Assembly: GCA_028583405.1 (NCBI GenBank)
Contig: CM053264.1
Coordinates: forward strand, 9,479,030 to 9,543,029
Direction of reading: 5' to 3'
Source: Pogonophryne albipinna
Lineage: Eukaryota; Chordata; Actinopteri; Perciformes; Artedidraconidae
DNA: 64,000 nt
Part shown: piece by piece, positions 25,131 through 36,942 of the stretch
How the letters are laid out: the number at the start of each line of letters is the position of its first letter
Position numbering within the stretch: the first letter of the stretch is position 1
Program-made: the position numbers and the translations under genes
The notes under the pieces: generated by a model
What the model was told of the DNA's origin: nothing
Databases searched by the model: none
Seen by the model: only the letters and a program-made list of their open reading frames with translations

Positions 25131-27945
25131 TTATCAATAAGTTACTCATATTATCAGAACGTATCTATACCTCAAGGCTTTCTAAAAAGTAAAAAAATAA
25201 AATCACATGCATTTGAGGGCCTCCGAAAGGAATCTCTTTTTCTAACAGTATTGTTTTAACCCACTGCCCTTGAAATAGACAGATCGAGCTTTCAATAGTA
25301 GAACAAAGCTTTTCAACACAATTCCCCGGGCTATGATTACGGATAAGACATCCCTCGGGCAATCCCGAGTGAAGGGCAGATGATGAATAGAAACTTAGCA
25401 TGTGGTCTAACTACGGGCCAACTAATTGGTTACAAAGCCAGATAGAAAAGCCTGCCTTATTTGTATACATATGGTAAAGTACAATTATGTATACATAAAT
25501 AAACAGAACGATTGGCAGGTTTGGCATTACCTGTCCCTATTGTCCATCTTGAGAATGACTCTATTCATCACTTCATCGCAGCTCTGGGCAGAAAATAGCG
25601 ATCAGTCTCTGATGGCATGTAGCACAGCTTTGGAGAGCCATCACGCTAAAGGCCAGGTTTGTTTGAAGTTCGCTTTGCAATGCATCAGTGGCGATGACCT
25701 AGATTTCCTATCTCTCGTTCCTCTAAAAGTGCAGAGAGAGACAGCCTCGTTTCAGCCCTCTCCATCTTCTAACTATGTCAGCTTGCCTGTAAACATTTGG
25801 CACAGAGTCACATTGCTGCGTCTCCCCATTTTCCCCGCAGACAACTCCCCTTTCCTGGTGTCAACTCTCGACTCCCCGAGTGTGTGTATCCTTGCAGCAG
25901 AGCTTTTCCTGAGCTGAATGAAAGGGAGGTACAGTACTAGATGATATAAAACAAACAAATGATGCAACGGATGCATAATCCTGCAACTGCGAGGGCAAGT
26001 CATCACTTTCAAAGTCTTTTTGAGAAAATAATTGGGATTACAAAATAATGACTAGTATAGGCATATCTGTTTTTCAAGATTGTGCACAAAAGGAAGCATT
26101 TGGAGAAGACATTTGGGTCATCGTGTTCCTGCTTTTTTGGCTAGAACCGGTCGCTAAACCTCCTGCAGAGAAAGACTATGCTACTCCGACCTATTACAAC
26201 AAAACACAGGTTAAACCCCAGGTGAACCACGAGCTCAACAACATGGTGTGTCCGATTCCCTGACCTCACGTCTTCCAGTCTGTAGTCCTACTCTTCTAGC
26301 CATCTGCTTTCATGGTGCGTTTGTCTGCTTTGCAGCCAGCCTGCTGCCTCTGAAGTTTATTTTGATCATATCTAAAAGCAGCATCTTAAAAGGACCTTCC
26401 ATCTCTACCTCCTTTCCCTTGCATCCCTTCCTCCTGCCCTGTGTCCTTACCACACAGCCAGAGATAGAGTACACCAGAGTGAAGGCTCAAGAAAACCACT
26501 AAACCACTTCAGCTCAACAGCAGATTCAACAAGCCACATTTTTTATTATGCATGCGGCACAGCATTACGTAGCCCTTTCAGTCAGAGAAATTGCGCCCTC
26601 TTCGCCATTTCTACTCGAGTCTTTTGTTGGTTTCCTAGATGACCGTGTAATCTGACATCATTAGACATGTACAGTAAGCTAGCTGCAGGTGCTTTGTTCC
26701 AAAATGACCTACCTGCATAATCCTGCAATACCAACTACCTCTCACTGTGTTGTAAATACCAATAGAAAAAAACACGTTTGAACAAGTCTGTCAGACCTCA
26801 CGATGCCAGTGGAAAACAGAGTGTCTCAGGAGTGCAGCTAATTAATGTTCTTTCAAGGAAAATCAACCGCACACTGTAGGCTTGTGTGTGGGATTGAATT
26901 TTGGCTCAGGTCCTAGCTATTTTGCTCGTTCGGCTCTGCTTCTCAATATCCTCTGTGTGCAGTAGCAAGTGCAAATAATAAAAAAAAACACAAAAAACCC
27001 GGGATATGATGGATTGCTCGGCTTCCTCACAGCAAATGAAGAGGCAACAATTAAACATTTCCGAGGCAATAAAGTTTGACCTACAACCGACGTACCGTTT
27101 TTTTACACAAAACGGAGCGAGGACTCATCCATTGTTGCCTCTTTCTGATTTGTACTACAAATAACTTAATTTTAGTCTGTAGTATTACACTTTATTGCAT
27201 TAATAGGTAATTGTAATGTCTTTTTAAGCTCTTGATTATAATGATGGTACCTGTTAGTTTGCACCCTCCCTGTCAATAAAGGGGGGCCAGTCATTTTGAT
27301 TCTGATTGATACAATAAAGGTCAAAAGGAATGTTGTATTTACATGAATTGATTGCTAGTGACCTTCACTGCAATAACTCTGGTCCAACTTATCCACCAGT
27401 GATGTTATGGTTCAAAGGATAGGTGATATCAGAGAGTGCACTACAGGCCTGAGGGTCTAATGCAGCTGCACACTACAAGGCTGAGATTTACACCTTGCAA
27501 CTGTAAGAATATCCTTGGTTACCAAAAGAAACCAAGATAAAATATTCTACTGCAGAAATTCTGGTCAGGGCATTTTGCAAAACCTAGAATATTGTTGCTT
27601 TTAACCGGTCAGTACAAATTGTGCATAAGAAAAATTGCTGTGCTAGGATGTAAGCTTGTTAAGTCAGGAATGAAACTGTAGAGACATCCAGTTAAATATT
27701 TCATCTTAGTTTGTGCATGAAGTGTCACAGTAGGATGAGGCTCTTGCAGTAAAGAGTCTTTCCACAGAAAATGTGTCATGATCAAGATCAGATAAAACAC
27801 ATCCCTCTTACCCCTGATCTTCTATAAGATAGCACTAAAATCGGATACTTATCAAAACTGAAATGCGTCCCTTGTGTAATCATCTTTCTTTAACATTTGA
27901 GGATTTTCTGTTAGTAATTACAGTTAAGTGTTAGCAACAAGCCGT
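25131..27945. other. Intronic sequence
   Basis: No exon or element can be supported. The longest ORF (25426-25917, 163 codons, plus) has no recognisable domain and no convincing splice context. Confidence 0.45.
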
Positions 27946-28219
27946 TTCAGAGTGGCCTTTTATTGTGGCCAGCCTAAGGCACACCTGTGCAATAATTATG
28001 CTGTCTAATCAGCATCTTGATATGCCACACCTGTGAGGTGGGATGGATTATCTCGGCAAAGGAGAAGTGCTCACTATCACAGATTTTTTCAGATTTGTGA
28101 ACAATATTGAGAGAAATGGTTATTTTGTGTATATAGAAAATGTTTTAGATCTTTGAGTTCATCTCATGAAAAATGGGAGCAAAAACAAAAGTGTTGCATT
28201 TATATTTTTGTTCAGTGTA
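27946..28219. mobile_element. Tc1/mariner-like element, one end only
   Basis: It begins near tttcagagtggccttttatt and ends gttgcatttatatttttgttcagtgta as two adjoining motifs. I recognise this as the end of a widespread fish Tc1-like element. The transposase and the other end are missing, so it is a truncated copy. Confidence 0.65.
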
Positions 28220-28436
28220 GTTCCTGAACAGTGTCCTTCACATGCTGATATCCAAGAGAGGGAGTTACACAGTCACAAGATGGAGGAATAGAAAGCAGTA
28301 TTCAAAGTTTAGTTCAGATTAGCTCCACGTCAGAAATGAGCATGCTTGTCATATGTCTCTCTCCATAGAGGCTGAATCATCATGTTAATCACATAGCTAT
28401 CATCTGCCTAAAACAGTCCTGATGATCTTTTGTAAA
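28220..28436. other. Intronic sequence
   Basis: Nothing is recognised. It may belong to the interior of the cagtgttggg element that ends at 29404. Confidence 0.4.
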
Positions 28437-28544
28437 GTAACTCAAAGTAGGCTAATATAAAAGTAGTGTAACTCATTACATTTCAGAGACAGTAATATTG
28501 TAATGTAACGTAGGCTATTACTTAAAAAAGACAGTAATAAGTAA

Positions 28545-29356
28545 TAGGGATGTCCCGATCACATTTTTTGCTCCCGATCCGATTCCGATCATTTGATTTT
28601 GACAATCTGCCGATACCGATGTTTCCCGATCCGATCTTTATGCAATGCATTAAGAGAAAACAGATGACGGCTGGTCATCCAACGCGATGAGTTCAGCTAT
28701 CTTGGCTGTTATTTGTTTGGCCTTTTCACTGTTCTGGGACCAGTTTCTCTTTCCTTTTAAAAGTCTCTGAAAGTGTCGGTTGTTTCAGTGCCGTTACCTG
28801 AGTGGCCGCTGTGTACTCGTCCTGTTGTTGTTGGTGTTTGTTTCTCAGGTGGCGTATTAGATTGGTCGTGTTGAACGTAGCTCTGTTCTTTCCACCACGC
28901 GGAACCTCCGCCTTGCAAACATTGCATCTGGCTGTTACACTGCCTTCGCTTTCAATTTTATAATACTTCCAAACTCCTGACATTTTCTCTGTCCCGAGTC
29001 CCGAGTCACCAGCTGAACGTAGCCTCTCGTTAGCTTACTGCTACTATTAGACACTGCGCGCCCACTCTGTTGCCAGCTTTGAGAGAAATAAGCAACCAGG
29101 TCTGAAAACAAGCCCAAAAGAAAGCAACACATACATGATGTTGTGTCATTTCAAACCAAAACTAAGGCCTCAGGATGACTTTAAGACGTGAACATGGTCA
29201 TTTTTGTTTGTAACATTAAATAATAATAAAAAAATTATTAAAAAAAAAAAAAAAAAAAAATCCCGATCCCCGATTTTTTTCTCCCGATCCCGATCTTTTG
29301 AAAATCACGTGATCGGCTCCGATCCCCGATCACGTGATCGGATCGGGACATCTCTA
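28545..29356. mobile_element. hAT element with gggatgtcccgatc ends and ZBED remnant
   Basis: The ends are tagggatgtcccgatc and, reverse-complemented, tagagatgtcccgatc. An exact 8-bp target duplication, ataagtaa, lies at 28537-28544 and 29357-29364. A long A run (about 29241-29261) sits near the right end. The coding part is reduced to a transposase N-terminus on the minus strand. Confidence 0.92.
28661..28983 (-). pseudogene. hAT transposase N-terminal fragment with BED zinc finger
   Basis: The open part (28726-28983) starts MSGVWKYYKI and contains a BED-type zinc finger: CNVC, then about 25 residues, then HLRNKH (C-x2-C ... H-x4-H). Such DNA-binding domains open many hAT transposases. The frame stops after KLVPEQ. 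In another frame the sequence continues AKQITAKIAELIALDDQPSS, the expected next conserved block of hAT/ZBED transposases, so a frameshift separates them. The catalytic domain is absent. It lies inside the hAT element at 28545-29356, and its function is lost. Confidence 0.85.
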
Positions 29357-29408
29357 ATAAGTAATGTACTGTATTACATTTTGGAAGTAACTTGCCCAAC
29401 ACTGCAGA

Positions 29409-29534
29409 TGATCCAGTCATCTCGATGAGCGTTCGGGCTGCGAATAAACAACTTGTGTTTTACTTTTAGGCTGTCTGAAGGTATGGACAGCTATCAAAGC
29501 TACTATACATCACATTAAGAACAATGTACAAATG
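29409..29534 (+). repeat. 126-bp direct repeat, unit 1
   Basis: It begins tgatccagtcatctcgatga and is repeated at 29807-29932 with few substitutions, 398 bp apart. Confidence 0.95.
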
Positions 29535-29806
29535 TTATATATGTATTCAACTTGTGGCCCACTGGACTTACTTTTCTGTGGTTGACCGTTACTGTGACAT
29601 ATCAGTATAGCCACGGAAGATAGTTTGTGTGTTTTATTCCTAGCATCAAAGTTATTTTCATGTATGTAATTGTTTTTCCTGCACAGAGTAGAGTCTTGTT
29701 GTGATGAGAGGGATACCGGTATTTCATAAATAAAACGTGCTCCCTGGAGAATAGCTACAGCATTGATATCACAATTTAATCGGAGCTGATCACAACTTGT
29801 CATGAG

Positions 29807-29932
29807 TGATCCAGTCATCTCGATGAGCGTTCGGGCTGTGAATAAACGACTTGTGTTTTACTTTTAGGCTGTCTGAAGGTATGGACAGCTATCAAAACTA
29901 CTATACATCACATTAAGAACGATGTACAAATG
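29807..29932 (+). repeat. 126-bp direct repeat, unit 2
   Basis: This is the partner of 29409-29534. The 272 bases between the units show no recognisable element. Confidence 0.95.
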
Positions 29933-30257
29933 AAAGTCGGACACAAATATATAATTTAAATGATTTATTCAAGTTTGCTATGTTTTGAACAGGCATCCAC
30001 ACAGTCACCTACTTTGTAATGTTCGATACCTCCCTGTAAGCGTCACGATATCCACCTCTCACCCACAAGTGCACAACCTCACATACGAGTACTGAATGTG
30101 CATCAAAGTGATCGTAGGAAGGCAGATATAGCAAAAGATTAACATAAACGACAAACGTGGCGATCAACATGTTTATTTCCTGGTAAGTCAACAATGGGTC
30201 CTCAATGTACACGCCCCGGGTTCCTATGACGAAAATAATAGAATGTAGCCAGTTGTC
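29933..30257. other. Intronic sequence
   Basis: Nothing is recognised up to the LINE 3' end. Confidence 0.45.
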
Positions 30258-30856
30258 ATCAATCAATCAATGTTTATTTATATAGCCCAATATCACAAAT
30301 GTTACATTTGTCTCAGTGGACTTCACAGTTTGTACAAAATATCAGTATGACAATACGACACCCTCTGTCCTTAGACCCTCACATCGTACAAGGAAACACT
30401 TCCGGAGAAAACCCACAGTTTAAAGGGGAACATGGGAGAAACCTCAGGGAGAGCAACAGAGGAGGGATCCCTCTCCCAGGACGGACAGACGTGCAATAGA
30501 TGCCGTGTGTAAATTGAAAAGATAATACATTTGCAACATAGGTAGTCCAAATGTTTGGAAATGCATGTGTGTATAATAAGAAGATGAATCCACGAGGATA
30601 TCCATCCAGGACCTATGATCCAGGACCACAGCCACGACTCAAGATCCAGGGCTCGCGATCCAGGACACAGGACCGCAGGATCATCCATGACTCCCGATCC
30701 CGGCGTATATAGACACCAAAAAGAAAGACATTTGGGGAAGCTGGGTTAATCGGAACATGAGAGTACACAGGTATAGACAGAGAGAAGGAAGAAGTAAGAT
30801 GTCCCCCGACAAACTAAGCCTATATCAGCAAAACTAGGGGCTGAATCTAATCAGCC

Positions 30857-31033
30857 CTAACTATAAGCTTTATCAAAAAGGAAGGTCTTAAGCGCACTCT
30901 TAAAAACGGATAGGGTGTCTGCCGCCCGAACACAAACTGGAAGCTGATTCCACAAATGTGGAGCTTGATAAGTAAAGGCTCTGGCTACCATTGTACTTTT
31001 AGAGACTCTAGGAACAACCAACAACCCTGCATT
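30857..31033 (-). pseudogene. LINE ORF2 C-terminus
   Basis: The peptide NAGLLVVPRVSKSTMVARAF, then APHLWNQLP, and the final FKSALKTFLFDKAYS, is the C-terminal tail of fish L2-like reverse transcriptase polyproteins. The stop is at 30857-30859. The preceding residues in this frame belong to the inserted hAT element, which splits the protein just before NAGLL. The other side of the break is at 32854. Confidence 0.85.
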
Positions 31034-32208
31034 CAGGGCCGGACTGTGACAATAAGTCAGGCCAGGAATTATACACCCAGCCAGGCCACTACCAGTTTTC
31101 TTTTGTGACATTTTTCTGGATTTATTTGTCAATATTTACAGCGTTGCTGCCCATAGTGATAGTCCTAAACTTTAAATCTACTGCCCCAGAATAAACATAT
31201 GGATGGGTTACTATTTAAAAAAAATTTGCAAATCTATTTAGGAACCTATCCATGTGAACATATTTTAAGTGAAGGTGGACCTCAAATCCTCTAACGGGGT
31301 CCGGGGGCATGCTCCGCCGGTAAGATTTTTTTTTTAAATGTTGGACTTAAATGCATCAATCTAGTGCACTTTGAGGGGGAAATAAAGAGACTAGACCCAT
31401 ATGAAACATAACTGTATACATTTAAATAATCATAAAATCATAAGAACATGGCCATAACCAATAACATACCATATCCAATATGAAAAAACATTGAAACTTG
31501 TTTATTTGTTTTAGGTTCATTTATAGTTGAGTGTGTCTGGGCTCCTGAACCAGCCTCACCCGTCTCCCCCTCTCCCCCTGCTCCTCTTTGAGGCAGCAGC
31601 AAAGACTAGTTTTAGCTCTCAACAAGTTTTTAAAGTTTATCTTACCTTTTTTCACCTAGTCAACATTTTGTTTTTATTATTCATCCATATTTTACTAATC
31701 ACTCCCCCTTCAAATGGAAATATGTGTTTACATAAATGGTGACCAAACCGTTTGAGACCCACAGAGAACTTAGACTAAGTTAACTATCTAAACACTCAAG
31801 AGTCCTTTACCTCACCTGAGCTGTAGTTATCAGTCTCTCAGTCTGACAGGAGAGGAATCTCCTCCACCTTGTTGCCAGCTCATTATATCCGTTAGCGCAG
31901 CTAGCTAGCACCAGATGCTAACAACAACAATACACGTAACCGGTGCACACCCTCCCGAGCTTGAATGACACACAGAGACCAATCGAGGGCATTAGTGTAT
32001 GATCTGTATGAAAGTGGCCATGTCAGCAGGCCACTTCATGTAGACAGCCAGTCACCCTCTGTGAGGCAGAGTCAGAGCCACATTTGCGCAGCGTTGCGTT
32101 CACAATACATACATAAAAAAAAAAATCCTCAGGCCAGCAGGCCACTTAACAGGCCAGGCCATTCTTTCACACACAGTGACGTCACGAGCTAGCCACAATG
32201 CAACGCGC

Positions 32209-32267
<59 letters not shown>

Positions 32268-32279
32268 ATATATATATAT

Positions 32280-32320
<41 letters not shown>

Positions 32321-32845
32321 CGCCATTTTCCTGGAGGTGCAAATATCCTGGAGGTGCTAATATAAACAGCTAGCTAACGTAGCCAGGCAGAGCGCACTAG
32401 GTTTTTTTTCTGAATTAACGACTGAAGAAATCGCTGCATGTCTTCGGATTACATCTCTGGACTTGAGGGGTGTGCTCTAGGTCGCTACCAGCGTAAACTA
32501 GAGCTGTGTGGGTTGTCGGATTGCCCTTACAGACTGCCTGCAGATGTATGCAAAATGACCCTCGAAAGTGGCCTTCGGTCGATTTTGGCAGCATCTACGT
32601 CTATCTTCTGGAAACACCAGGTGAATACCCCACTTGTCACAATAATATTATCATGCCAATGCATATATGTGGTATTTTAGAGTTGACTAGATATTGATTA
32701 AGGCAATAGACTATGATATTCTGCTTGCACCTCCCGTGAAATGGCGGATACCGGAAGTACGGTGTCGCCCTCGGCCCAATACCCGTATGTGTGTGTGAAA
32801 GAATCGGGAAACCTCCCGGTCCTCCCGATGGCCAGTCCGGGCCTG
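31034..32845. mobile_element. hAT element with cagg-ccggactg ends inserted in the LINE
   Basis: The ends are cagggccggactg and, reverse-complemented, caggcccggactg. An exact 8-bp target duplication, cctgcatt, lies at 31026-31033 and 32846-32853. Joining the flanks restores the LINE order. It has no transposase and contains a long TA tract. Several short ORFs inside have no recognisable domain. Confidence 0.9.
32212..32317. repeat. TA microsatellite
   Basis: This is an almost pure (TA)n tract of about 105 bases with a few interruptions. It can fold on itself and lies inside the hAT element at 31034-32845. Confidence 0.97.
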
Positions 32846-32853
32846 CCTGCATT

Positions 32854-34898
32854 CTTGGAACGCAATGCCCTAGTAGGACAGTAGGGTATAATGAGTTCTT
32901 TAAGGTAAGATGGCGCCTGCCCATTAAGGGCTTTGTAGGCGAGAAGAAGAATTTTAAATTCTATCCTGTGTTCTATAGGGAGCCAGTGTAAGGCAGCCAG
33001 AACAGGAGTAATGTGTCCCTTTTCCTAACTCTGGTTAGTACACGAGCTGCAGCATTTTGAATCAGCTGAAGCGACTTGACTGACTTCTTGGTACACCCTG
33101 ATAATAAGAGTTACAATAATCCAGCCTTGAAGTAACAATGCATGGACTAGTTTCTCTGCATCGTTTTGAGGCAAGATATGCCTGATTTTTGCAATGTTAC
33201 GTAGATGGAAGTAGGGGTCCTTGAAATTGATTTTATGTGGGCGTTAAAGGATAAATCCTGATCAAATATAACACCAAGATTCCTTACAGTCTCACTGGAG
33301 GCCAAATTAATGCCATCCATAGTTAGTATATCTTTAGATAATTTGTTTCGTAGATTCTTCGGGCCAAGTACAATAACTTCAGTTTTGGTCGTGTTTAACA
33401 TCAAAAGTTTAAGGTCATCCACGTTTTTAAGTCCTTGAGGCAGTCTTGAATTTTATTTAGATGATTAATTTCATCAGGCTTGATTGATAAATATAGTTGA
33501 GTATCATCCGCATAACAATGAAATTTACAGAATGATTCCTTATAATATTGCCTAACGGAAGCATATATAATGTGAACAAAATAGGTCCGAGCACTGAGCC
33601 CTGTGGCACTCCATGGCTAACTTTGGTTTGCGTGGAAGATTCATTTGACACGTACAAACTGAGAGCGTTCAGATAGATAGGACCTAAACCAGCCTAAAGC
33701 AGTTCCCTGTATGCCAACTAAGTGCTCTAGTCTTTGCAATAAGATATCATGATCGATAGTATCAAATGCAGCACTGAGATCGAGCAAAACAAGAATAGAG
33801 ACAAGTCCCTTGTGAGGCTATTAGAATGTCATTTGTGACTTTAACCAGAGCTGTCTCTGTGCTATGATGTGTTCTAAAGCCAGACTGAAAATCTTCAAAT
33901 AAATCATTGTTTTTTAAGTAATCACACACTGTTTTGCGACAACAGCTGTTGTCGCATGCTTTCTAAGAATTTTTGAGAGGAACGGAAGATTAGAAATAGG
34001 TCTATATTGGCTAAAACCTCTGGATCGAGGTTGTGCTTTTTAAGAAGCGGTTTTATCACTGCTACTTTGAATGATTGTGGAACATAGCCTGATAATAAAG
34101 ACATATTCATAATATTTAATAAAGAAGTGCTAATTAATGGAAAAACTTCCTTCAACAGCTTAGTTGGAATTGGGTCTAACATACATTGATGGTTTAGAAG
34201 AGAGAATCATTGAATTTAATTGTTCAAGGTTTATGGCTGAAAAGCATTCTAGTTTACTATCTAGTGTAATATTAGAACTTACGTTTCCGGGAGCTGTTGA
34301 TAACACTATACTGGTCAAAGGCAAGAGGTCATTAATTTTGTTTCTAAGAGTAACAATTTTATCGTTAAAAAAGCACATAAAATCATTACTACTGAGTGCT
34401 ATGGGAATAGAAGGCTCAATCGAGCTGTGGCTCTCTGTCAGCCTGGCTACAGTGCTGAAAAGAAATCTTGCATTATTCTTATTCTCATCTATTAATGAAG
34501 AGTAGTAGGCTGCTCTCGCTTTACGCAGTGCTTTCTTATATTCATTGAGAGTAATATGCCAAATTAAACGAGATTCTTCAAGTTTAGTGGAACGCCATAT
34601 CCTTTCAAGTTGTCTCGACTTTTGCTTTATTTTGCGGGTTTCGGCATTATGCCATGGAGCTAATCTATGTTGTTTTATTTTTCTTTTTCAAAGGAGCAAC
34701 AGAGTCTAATTTTATTCGCAGCGCATCTGTAGCACTATCAACAACATGATCAATTTGGGGTGGTGTACATTTTGTATAAGTTTCCTCCCTTACATGCAGA
34801 CATGCTATCGAGTTAAGTATTGGTGGAATCTCTTCCTTAAATTTGGCTATAGCACTAACAGTTTCTGCTGCAGGAGCTTTTGACTAATGCTTTGTAGT
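32854..34898 (-). pseudogene. LINE reverse transcriptase domain, frameshifted
   Basis: In order on the minus strand there is LDPIPTKLLKEVFP with FKVAVIKPLLKK (about 34180-34030), then [12 protein letters not shown] (about 33620-33585), and then YADD (33514-33503), the catalytic motif of reverse transcriptases. After that come TKTEVIVLGP and NLGVIFDQDLSFNAHI (about 33390-33220) and thumb-like sequence to 32854. These blocks lie in different frames, so several frameshifts have accumulated; one lies just before YADD. The enzyme would copy LINE RNA into DNA at a nicked target. The upstream side is cut at 34898 by the hAT insertion. Confidence 0.88.
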
Positions 34899-34906
34899 CT
34901 AGTAAC

Positions 34907-36275
34907 CAGCGACGTGCGGTCAGGGGAGGCAGGTGAGGCAGAGCCTCACTTGTCATTCTCCAATGTAACGGAAAAAAAGAATAATAATACAAATAATAAT
35001 AATAATAAAATGTGTCCACTGATCTGTGTTGTAAATGTGATTTCTGTATGATTCCAATCGCTTTTTATAGTAAAAATCGGCTAATTTGCCGAGCTCCGCT
35101 ACAACTACGGGGAGCGATGAGATTGAGAAGTGAGGCAGGGACGAGCTCTGCCTCACAGAAGCCCACAGTAACTTGCTGGAGCGCGGGCACTTATTTAGCG
35201 CGGGCACTTATTTTGTGAGCGCGCTCAAGCCAGTTACTGTGTGGTGAGGTGAGGCACAGATGAGCTCTGCCTCACCTCAGAATGCGTCACCCCACAGAAA
35301 CTGGCTGGAAAGCGGGCCCTAAGCGCATGCCTGCACCATCTCACTGTATGTCACCAATGTAATGTTTGTAGATCCCTTTATTACATTTATCCTCGCCATC
35401 CATAGTCTCTAAACAACTTATTTCACGTATATATGATATTTAAGCTCGCTGGTCTCATCATACAACGGCAATGAAAAAAGCACCAGGAGAGGCAGCCATA
35501 ACCTCTGCCGCACTGAAGGGGGCGCAAGTGAGCCCACAGGTTCTTGTTGCTACTGTTATTCTACGCAGAGACGGTAGAGCAAACAACAAACTAGGCTTTT
35601 GAAACTAGAGGAAGATAAGGAGGACTTTTACAAAAAAGTAATACAGATTGTTGTCCAGAAGGATAGCATGGACTTCATCTTCAAGTCAAGGTAAGACCAC
35701 ATTTGTAATGAAAATTGGATCTTACTAAGAGAGAACAATCCAATATTTAGATTTTGGGTAGGCTATCCTTTTGTTGAACGGTCTGTTTAAAATGAATCGA
35801 AGCATCAGACTAAAAAAGTTTTGAAAATAACAGAATATTTCGATTAAAGGTGGGGTAGGTAAGTTTGAGAAACCGGCACGAGATACACTTTTTGTTATAT
35901 TCCATGGAATGCTCTTAACATCCCGATAGCAATGAATATCTTAAGTGCTTTGACAAAAAATACATAAAAACATTTCATCTGTGGAAGCCGTGGTGCTGTA
36001 AAAAGCACGACCACTCATTTTAGCCGGCCCGGCTAAAATAACCTGCCTGTCAGCCTTCCATCTGTGCACAAACTTATCTAGTGCCCTCATTGGTCATGTG
36101 TGCGTTCGTGTGTGTTGGAGGAGGTTCTGTGTATTTTCAAATTCTAGCGCACTCGAGCTGGTTTCTCCAAAATTACCTACCCCGCCACCTTTAAGGTCAA
36201 AATATATACTATTTGTAAATCTGACTCTGAAAGAGTCAGTGCCTCACCAGCCATGAACCTCACCGCACGTCACTG
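34907..36275. mobile_element. hAT-type non-autonomous transposon inserted in the LINE
   Basis: This is the same family as 11323-12675, in opposite orientation: it starts cagcgacgtgcggtcagg and its other end, reverse-complemented, starts cagtgacgtgcggtgagg. An exact 8-bp target duplication, ctagtaac, lies at 34899-34906 and 36276-36283. It separates the LINE endonuclease from its reverse transcriptase. Confidence 0.95.
35844..36194. mobile_element. TTAA MITE nested in the hAT element
   Basis: It has TTAA at both borders and ttaaaggtgg(c/g)gggtagg inverted ends. It sits at the position equivalent to the nested element at 11404-11754. Confidence 0.85.
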
Positions 36276-36942
36276 CTAGTAACAGTACTTCAAAAGTTAC
36301 TAAGAAATGGTCGGATAAAGCAGGATTATGCGGTTCGACTAATAGTTGCTCAATTTCAATACCATAAGTCCGAACAAGGTCGAGAGTGTGATTATAGCAG
36401 TGGGTTGGTTTATTTACACTCTGACAAAAAACAACAGAATCTAATATAGAGTTAAATGCAACAGTAAGGCTATTTTTATCATCGTCAACATGAATATTAA
36501 AGTCACCTACGATAATTACTTTATCTGTTTTAAGAACCAAAGTTGATAAAAACTCAGAGAATTCTGATAAGAATTCTGAATAAGGACCTGGTGCACAGTA
36601 CACTGTAACAAATAAGATTGGCTGCAAAGTTTTCCAGGTCGGATGCGTAAGACTAAAAACGAGACTTTCAAAGGAGGTATAATTTAATTTTGGTTTAGTA
36701 TTGATAAGTAAACTTGAGTCAAAGATTGCTGCAACTCCACCTCCTCGGCCTGTGCCTCCGGCAATATGAGTATTGATATGGCTGGGTGGAGTGGCCTCAT
36801 TTATGCTGACATATTCTTCATGTCTCAACCAAGTTTCAGTGAGACAGCATATATCAATATTATAATCTGATATTAATTCATTTACCAATATTGCTTTAGA
36901 TGCTAGAGATCTTATGTTTAAGAGACCACATTTTGTGTTCAT
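36276..36942 (-). pseudogene. LINE endonuclease domain
   Basis: The frame opens [13 protein letters not shown] and carries the blocks of the apurinic-type endonuclease of LINEs: NIRSL, LTETWL (catalytic Glu), [15 protein letters not shown] (Asp/Asn), NHTLDLV and LSDHFLV (final Asp-His). It nicks the target DNA before reverse transcription. It is intact up to [10 protein letters not shown], where it runs into the hAT insertion; the last ten or so codons of the open frame (to 36244) are transposon sequence. Upstream it is cut by the plus-strand LINE at 36943. Confidence 0.9.

Larger units (their letters stand above)
28437..29404. mobile_element. cagtgttggg hAT-type element interrupted by another hAT
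   Basis: The right end reads aagtaacttgcccaacactg (29385-29404), the reverse complement of the cagtgttggg terminus. Stretches rich in taatgtaac lie on both sides of the inserted element at 28545-29356. The left border is not clear. Confidence 0.6.

Noticed and set aside
25426..25917. 163-codon ORF as a candidate gene
   Set aside because: It has no domain, no convincing splice sites and an ordinary intron-like composition. An ORF of this length is expected by chance in 64 kb.
32100..32342. Isoleucine/tyrosine-rich ORF
   Set aside because: It is a translation of the TA repeat.
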